Assembly: GCA_963763135.1 (NCBI GenBank)
Contig: CAVXNJ010000009.1
Span: 810,370 to 874,369, forward strand
DNA: 64,000 nt
DNA from: JANMZO01 sp963763135
GTDB taxonomy: Bacteria > Actinomycetota > Acidimicrobiia > Acidimicrobiales > JANYDT01
Direction: 5' to 3'
Shown here piece by piece: positions 59,808-64,000 of the stretch; position 1 is the stretch's first letter, and every line of letters begins with the position of its first letter. The translations under genes and the position numbers were made by a program. Below the pieces are notes generated by a model. That model worked only from the letters and a program-made list of their open reading frames with translations. It was not told the DNA's origin and did not search any database.

Positions 59808-61985
59808 ATGATGCCGCGCACCCGCTCCTCCTCGAATTCAGTTGGCGCGTCAGAGTCTCCAGCGTCCGTTTCGGTCCGCGTTAAATCGGCTTTGCTGCAC
59901 GCAGCGGCAGGCCTTGCCTTGGCGGCGGGCGCGAGCAACGCCATGGCCTGTCCCGGTCAACCGGCCCCCGTCGACCCGAGCATCTTTTCCCCGCAACAAT
60001 CGAGCGGCGATTCCGGCGCAGTGCTGGATCCATCCGGCCCCGCTGTGCCGCAACCCTGCGCCCCGCCGGTCTGGGTTTCAGGCGGCTCCCTGCCGCCCGT
60101 CAGCGGTCCCTCTTACGAAGACAGCGCGCCGGCGCCGACCTATTCCGTTGGGGGCGTCCCGCAATCCTATTCCGCACCGGCGCCGACCTATTCGACGCGG
60201 CAACGCACCACAGCAATACTCGACCACGCCCGCGCCCACCTATTCCGTGGGCGGCGCCCCGCAGCAATATTCGCCCAAATGTTCCATGTCCCTGCCCCGA
60301 CCTATTCCTATGGCGGGCAGACCTACAGCGCGACGCCGCAGGCCGCGCCCCCTAATCCCTATCCTGGAGACTATCCCTCCGCGCCGCCGCAGGCCGTCTA
60401 TGCGCCAGCGCCGCAGCCTGCCGTGCCGCCAGCGCCCTATCCGCCCGCGTTTCGCACGGCGATCGCACCAAACCTGCCACAGCATTTAAAGGTGCTCTCA
60501 TCCTCCGACGTCGACCGCTATGCGCGCGCCTACGCCGCCAGCGATGCGCGCTTGTACGCCAGCGCCGATGTGATGCTGGCGCAGGTGGAAGATCCTGTCC
60601 TGCAGGGCTCGGTTTTGGCCAAGCGATATATGGCGAAATCGTCGAGCTACAATCCGCGCTACGCCGAGCTTTATGCGTGCGCTCGTCTCGTACTCAGACA
60701 ATGTAGAAGCTGAATCAATCTACGCGCTGGCCGTACCGCGCGTGACGCCGGATTCGGATCTGCCGCCAAGGCCGGAAAAAGCCAAACCACGCAAATTCGC
60801 GACGGCCGGCTTGCCGCCGCAACCCATCGCGTTGCGCCCATCCGCGCCGCAAAGCAAAGCGCGCATCGATGCAGCGGAAGAAGCCTTCTACCAAGGCCAG
60901 GCTGAACAGGCTCTGAGCATCGCTTTTTCTGAAATTGGCCATGCGCTGGATGGCGACGCGCGCTACATCTCCGGCCTCGCGGCATTTCGCCTGGGCCGCT
61001 TCAAGGAAGCCGCGCAGCATTTCGACATCGCCGCGCGCACGCGTTATTTCAGCCAGGCCGAAATCGCCGCGGCCGCGTTCTGGTCGGGCCGCGCCCATCT
61101 GGCTGCGGGTGAGCCAGGCATCGCCATCGCCGCGTTCAAACTCGCGGCGGCGCAGCCGATGAGCTTCTACGGGACGCTGGCGGAGCGACAGCTGGGACAA
61201 GACCCATCCTATCAGCCGCAAAGCGCCGGCGCGTGATGCGGCCAATGCCGCCGATCTCTTCGCCCGCTATCCGGCGACCAAGCGCGTGGCCGCTTTGGCG
61301 CAACTCGGTCATATTGAGGAAGCGGAAGTAGAATTGCGCGCCTTGCAGCGCCGCGTCGATCCGTCCGAGGACATCCGCCTGCTGGCGCTGGCGCAAGGTT
61401 TGGGCCTCGCCACCGCCGCCACCCGCATCGCGGAAATGGGCGGCGAAGAATTGGCGGAAGGCCTTTACCCAGACACGCCCTATCGCCCCGCAGATGGTTT
61501 CCGTGTGAGCAAGGCGCTGCTGTTCGGCATCGCGCGGCAGATCGCGGCTCGACCCGGAAGCGGTCTCTCGCTCCAATGCACGGGGCCTGATGCAATTGCT
61601 GCCGTCGACGGCAGCCTATATCGGCAAGAACCCGGCGTTCAAGGCCGACCCGGACCAGCTCTTCGATCCACAAATCAATATGCGGCTTGGTCAGCTTTAT
61701 GTTGAGTATCTGTTCAACATGTTGGGGCCGGACCTGACCAAGGTCGTGGCCGCCTATAATATGGGCCCTGGCGCCCTGCAGCGTTGGCTGACGGCCGTTG
61801 GCGGGTTCAGCGACCCACTTTTGATGATTAAATCCATCCCAAAAGATGAAACGCGCACCTATGTAAAACGCGTGCTGACGAATATGTGGCTGTATGAGTC
61901 CCGTTACGGCATGGCGTCTCCGACCCTGGAGGTTATGGCGGCGGGACGCGCACCCATTTATTCAAGCGCCGCGCGCGTGTCCTGA
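59808..61985 (+). CDS. Soluble lytic transglycosylase (Slt-like), multiply frameshifted
   Basis: About 725 residues after repair. A signal peptide (ending near SNAMA), a Pro/Tyr repeat region, an alpha-helical superhelix (TPR-like segments such as ARYISGLAAFRLGRFKEAAQHF) and a C-terminal SLT domain (SRLDPEAVSRSNARGLMQLL, KVVAAYNMGPGALQRWL). It cleaves peptidoglycan with 1,6-anhydro ends in the periplasm. Frameshifts lie near 60,200, 60,280, 60,700, 61,230 and 61,540; the last falls on the expected catalytic Glu codon (RQES). Sequencing error is likely given neighbouring breaks. Confidence 0.8.
60128..60316 (+). repeat. Coding repeats APAPTYS in the transglycosylase gene
   Basis: Four copies of a unit encoding (A)PAPTYSxGGxPQxYS begin near 60128, 60175, 60229 and 60291. 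Two of the gene's frameshifts lie within this array, where read alignment is hardest. It forms a Pro/Tyr-rich linker behind the signal peptide. Confidence 0.75.
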
Positions 61986-62058
61986 ACAGACTTGAGTGAC
62001 GGGATGACCGGACCGGCCAATCATAGCCGGCCTGACATCGAACTGACGCCGCGGGGGA

Positions 62059-62138
62059 ATGATGAAGAGGTTTTGTATGACAATTTTCGCTGCGGCTGCG
62101 CTGACCTGTTTTTTCGAGACGCCGGATGCGCAAGCAAA
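62059..62138 (+). CDS. Truncated secreted-protein gene (signal peptide only)
   Basis: The frame from the ATG at 62059 gives a typical signal peptide: MMKRF basic start, a hydrophobic AAAALTCFF stretch and a DAQAKPT cleavage region. The next bases belong to a pyruvate carboxylase gene in another frame. The protein is thus cut after about 27 residues and cannot be named. Confidence 0.55.
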
Positions 62139-62146
62139 GCCGACAT
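62130..62146. other. Chimeric junction 2: signal-peptide gene to pyruvate carboxylase
   Basis: A secreted-protein frame ends at AQAKP and the inner biotin carboxylase sequence ADMRALGNKVAARN begins at about 62139, with no start codon, ribosome site or first 100 or so residues of the carboxylase. Both genes are broken at one point, as at junction 1. Confidence 0.78.
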
Positions 62147-64000
62147 GCGTGCGCTCGGTAACAAAGTGGCGGCACGCAATCTTGCGATCCAGGCCGGCGT
62201 ACCGGTGGTTCCTGCCACCGTGGCACTACCTGACGATCCCGAACAGATACACCGGTTAGCGGAGGAAATCGGTTATCCGGTGATGCTCGAAGGCGTCCTG
62301 GGGTGGAGGTGGTCGTGGCATGCGGGCCATTCGTTCGGCCACCGACCTGATACGCGATATCACCGAAGCCCGGCGGGAAGCCATGGCTGCGTTCGGTAAG
62401 GATGAAGTTTATCTGGAGAAACTGGTCGAGAGGGCACGTCACGTGGAAGTACAGATTCTCGGTGACACCCACGGCAACGTCGTACATCTGTTCGAACGCG
62501 ACTGCAGCGTTCAACGGCGCAACCAGAAAGTGGTTGAACGGGCACCCGCACCTTACCTGAGTGGCGAGCAACGCCACGAGCTGCAGCTCGCTTGGACTCA
62601 AGGTGGCGCGCAGCACCGATTACGTAGGTGCCGGTACCATCGAATTCCTGATGGACATGGACACCGGTTCATTCTATTTCATCGAAGTAATCCGCCGCAT
62701 CCAGGTAGAGCATACCGTCACGGAGGAAGTCACGGGTGTCGACATCGTCAAGGCGCAGATCCGGATTCTGGAAGGTGAACGAATCGGTGCAGCCCAATCG
62801 GGTGTGCCAGCCCAGCAGGATATCCGGCTGAACGGACACGCCCTGCAATGCCGCATTACCACAGAAGATCCCGAACAGCAGTTCATACCGGACTACGGCC
62901 GCATTACGGCCTATCGAGGTGCCTCCGGGTTTGGCATTCGACTCGACGGCGGCACAGCGTACTCGGGTGCCGTGATCACGCGCTTCTACGATCCGCTGTT
63001 GGAGAAAGTAACGGCCTGGGCACCGACGCCCGAAGAATGCATCCGTCGGATGGACCGTGCACTCAGGGAATTCCGTATCCGTGGTGTTGCGACCAATCTG
63101 ACCTTTCTTGAAAATATCATCGGTCATCCAAAATTTCTCGACAATACGTACACCACGCGCTTCATCGATTCGTCGCCGGAGCTGTTTGAACAGGTCAAGC
63201 GCCAGGACCGGGCCACCAAGCTGCTGCAATACATCGCCGATGTCTCGGTCAATGGTCACCCCGAGACACGCGATCGGCCACATCCGTCGGCCGACAATCT
63301 GGTGCCCACCGCACCGTGGTACGACCGTGAAATCCAGGACGGAACACGGCAGCGACTGGAGCGCGACGGGCCCATCCGGTTTGCGCAGTGGTTGCGCGCA
63401 CAAAAGCGCATCCTGTTTACCGATACCACGATGCGCGACGCGCCGCAGTCGTTGCTCGCAACCCGCATGCGTTCCTACGATATCGTCGAAGTGGCGGGTG
63501 CCTACGCCAAGGCATTGCCAGAGCTGTTGTCTCTGGAATGCTGGGGTGGCGCCACCTTCGATGTCAGCATGCGTTTCCTGACCGAGGACCCATGGGAACG
63601 TCTCGACCAGATTCGCCGACACCCAACCTGTTATTGCAGGCACTGATCCGGGGAGCCAACGGTGTCGGCTATACCAACTATCCGGACAACGCCGTTCGTT
63701 ACTTCGTGCAGCAGGCGGCGCGTGGTGGGGTCGATCTGTTTCGTGTATTCGACTGCCTCAACTGGATCGACAACATGCGGGTGTCGATGGACGCCATCCT
63801 CGAGGAGAACAAGCTCTGTGAGGCTGCGATCTGCTACACCGGCGACATGCTCGACCCAACCCGATCAAAGTACGATCTCAAGTACTACCTGTCCATGGCG
63901 AGCGAACTCGAGAAAGCCGGCGCACATATCCTGTGTATCAAGGATATGGCAGGCCTGATGAAACCGGCCGCCGCAACGGTCCTGTTCCGGGAGCTGCGCA
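62139..64000 (+). CDS. pyc: Pyruvate carboxylase, internal part, frameshifted and open at window end
   Basis: Biotin carboxylase domain (NKVAARNLAIQAGVPVVPAT, RHVEVQILGD, FERDCSVQRRNQKVVERAPA, RIQVEHTVTEEVTG) followed by the carboxyltransferase domain (LFTDTTMRDAPQSLLATRMR, LFRVFDCLNWIDNM, ILCIKDMAGLMKP). The enzyme makes oxaloacetate from pyruvate with biotin and ATP. Frameshifts: an extra G at 62289 (removal gives MLKASWGGGGRGMRAI), one near 62,592 and one near 63,620. EVIRRIQVEH stands for the universal EVNPRIQVEH and is explained by one lost A plus one extra C. N-terminus and the biotin domain are absent from the window. Confidence 0.88.

Noticed and set aside
62689..62709. Altered active-site motif EVIRR in the pyruvate carboxylase
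   Set aside because: One lost A in an AAA run and one extra C nearby exactly restore EVNPR; with other frameshifts around, this is a sequencing error and not a variant enzyme.

Overview
Most of the window (about 1-56,310) reads as one piece of a GC-rich actinobacterial chromosome, probably a relative of Acidimicrobiia/Ilumatobacter. The grounds are a SenX3/RegX3-PhoU-Pst phosphate block with 11-nt-spaced PHO-box direct repeats, homologues of mycothiol-linked proteins (a maleylpyruvate-isomerase-like protein and an Rv2466c-like DsbA protein), a WYL regulator, and many secreted proteins with Thr/Lys- or Thr-rich linkers. The genus is an inference. I see no tRNA, rRNA, CRISPR array or insertion sequence, and no gene-free stretch above 300 bases.

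Layout, left to right. 1-4.75 kb: a BMP-type nucleoside ABC importer (binding protein cut by the window edge, tandem ATPase, two permeases). 4.8-8.6 kb: enoyl-CoA hydratase, then a copper module (csoR divergent from copZ-copA, with an operator between them). 8.7-16.2 kb: the phosphate regulon on the minus strand (phoU, pstC-pstA-pstB, terminator, pstS, senX3-like kinase, frameshifted regX3). 16.4-32.1 kb: hydrolase, MATE and MFS exporters, CapA-like protein, amidohydrolase, two glycosyltransferases (one broken), thioesterase, acyl-CoA dehydrogenase, an epimerase-like gene divergent from a TetR regulator with two matching operators, and two secreted proteins including DUF2271. 32.3-50.1 kb: a region rich in methylated-amine functions (choline-kinase-like protein, two dimethylglycine-dehydrogenase paralogues, a proVWX-type betaine importer with a fused double permease, an enolase-superfamily protein of the hydroxyproline-betaine epimerase/cis-3-hydroxyproline dehydratase group). 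50.3-55.9 kb: a metallophosphoesterase, a 1,039-residue kinase-M23-aminotransferase fusion, and a LuxR-type response regulator convergent with a histidine kinase.

At about 56,310 the histidine kinase is cut and continues in frame into an unrelated acyl-CoA-dehydrogenase-type flavoprotein. From there to about 62,140 the genes are alphaproteobacterial in type (ETF-ubiquinone oxidoreductase, family 4 uracil-DNA glycosylase, lytic transglycosylase) and carry many single-base frameshifts. At about 62,140 a secreted-protein gene is cut and joined to the inside of a pyruvate carboxylase gene, also frameshifted, which runs off the window end. The simplest reading is a chimeric, incompletely polished assembly of three source genomes, not a natural gene arrangement.

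The least explained structure is a hairpin element of about 47 bases: one copy at 8,671 and four more in a 74-bp-period tandem array at 37,467-37,735. All five lie in the same orientation between convergent genes, and many of the arm differences are G-U wobbles on one strand only.
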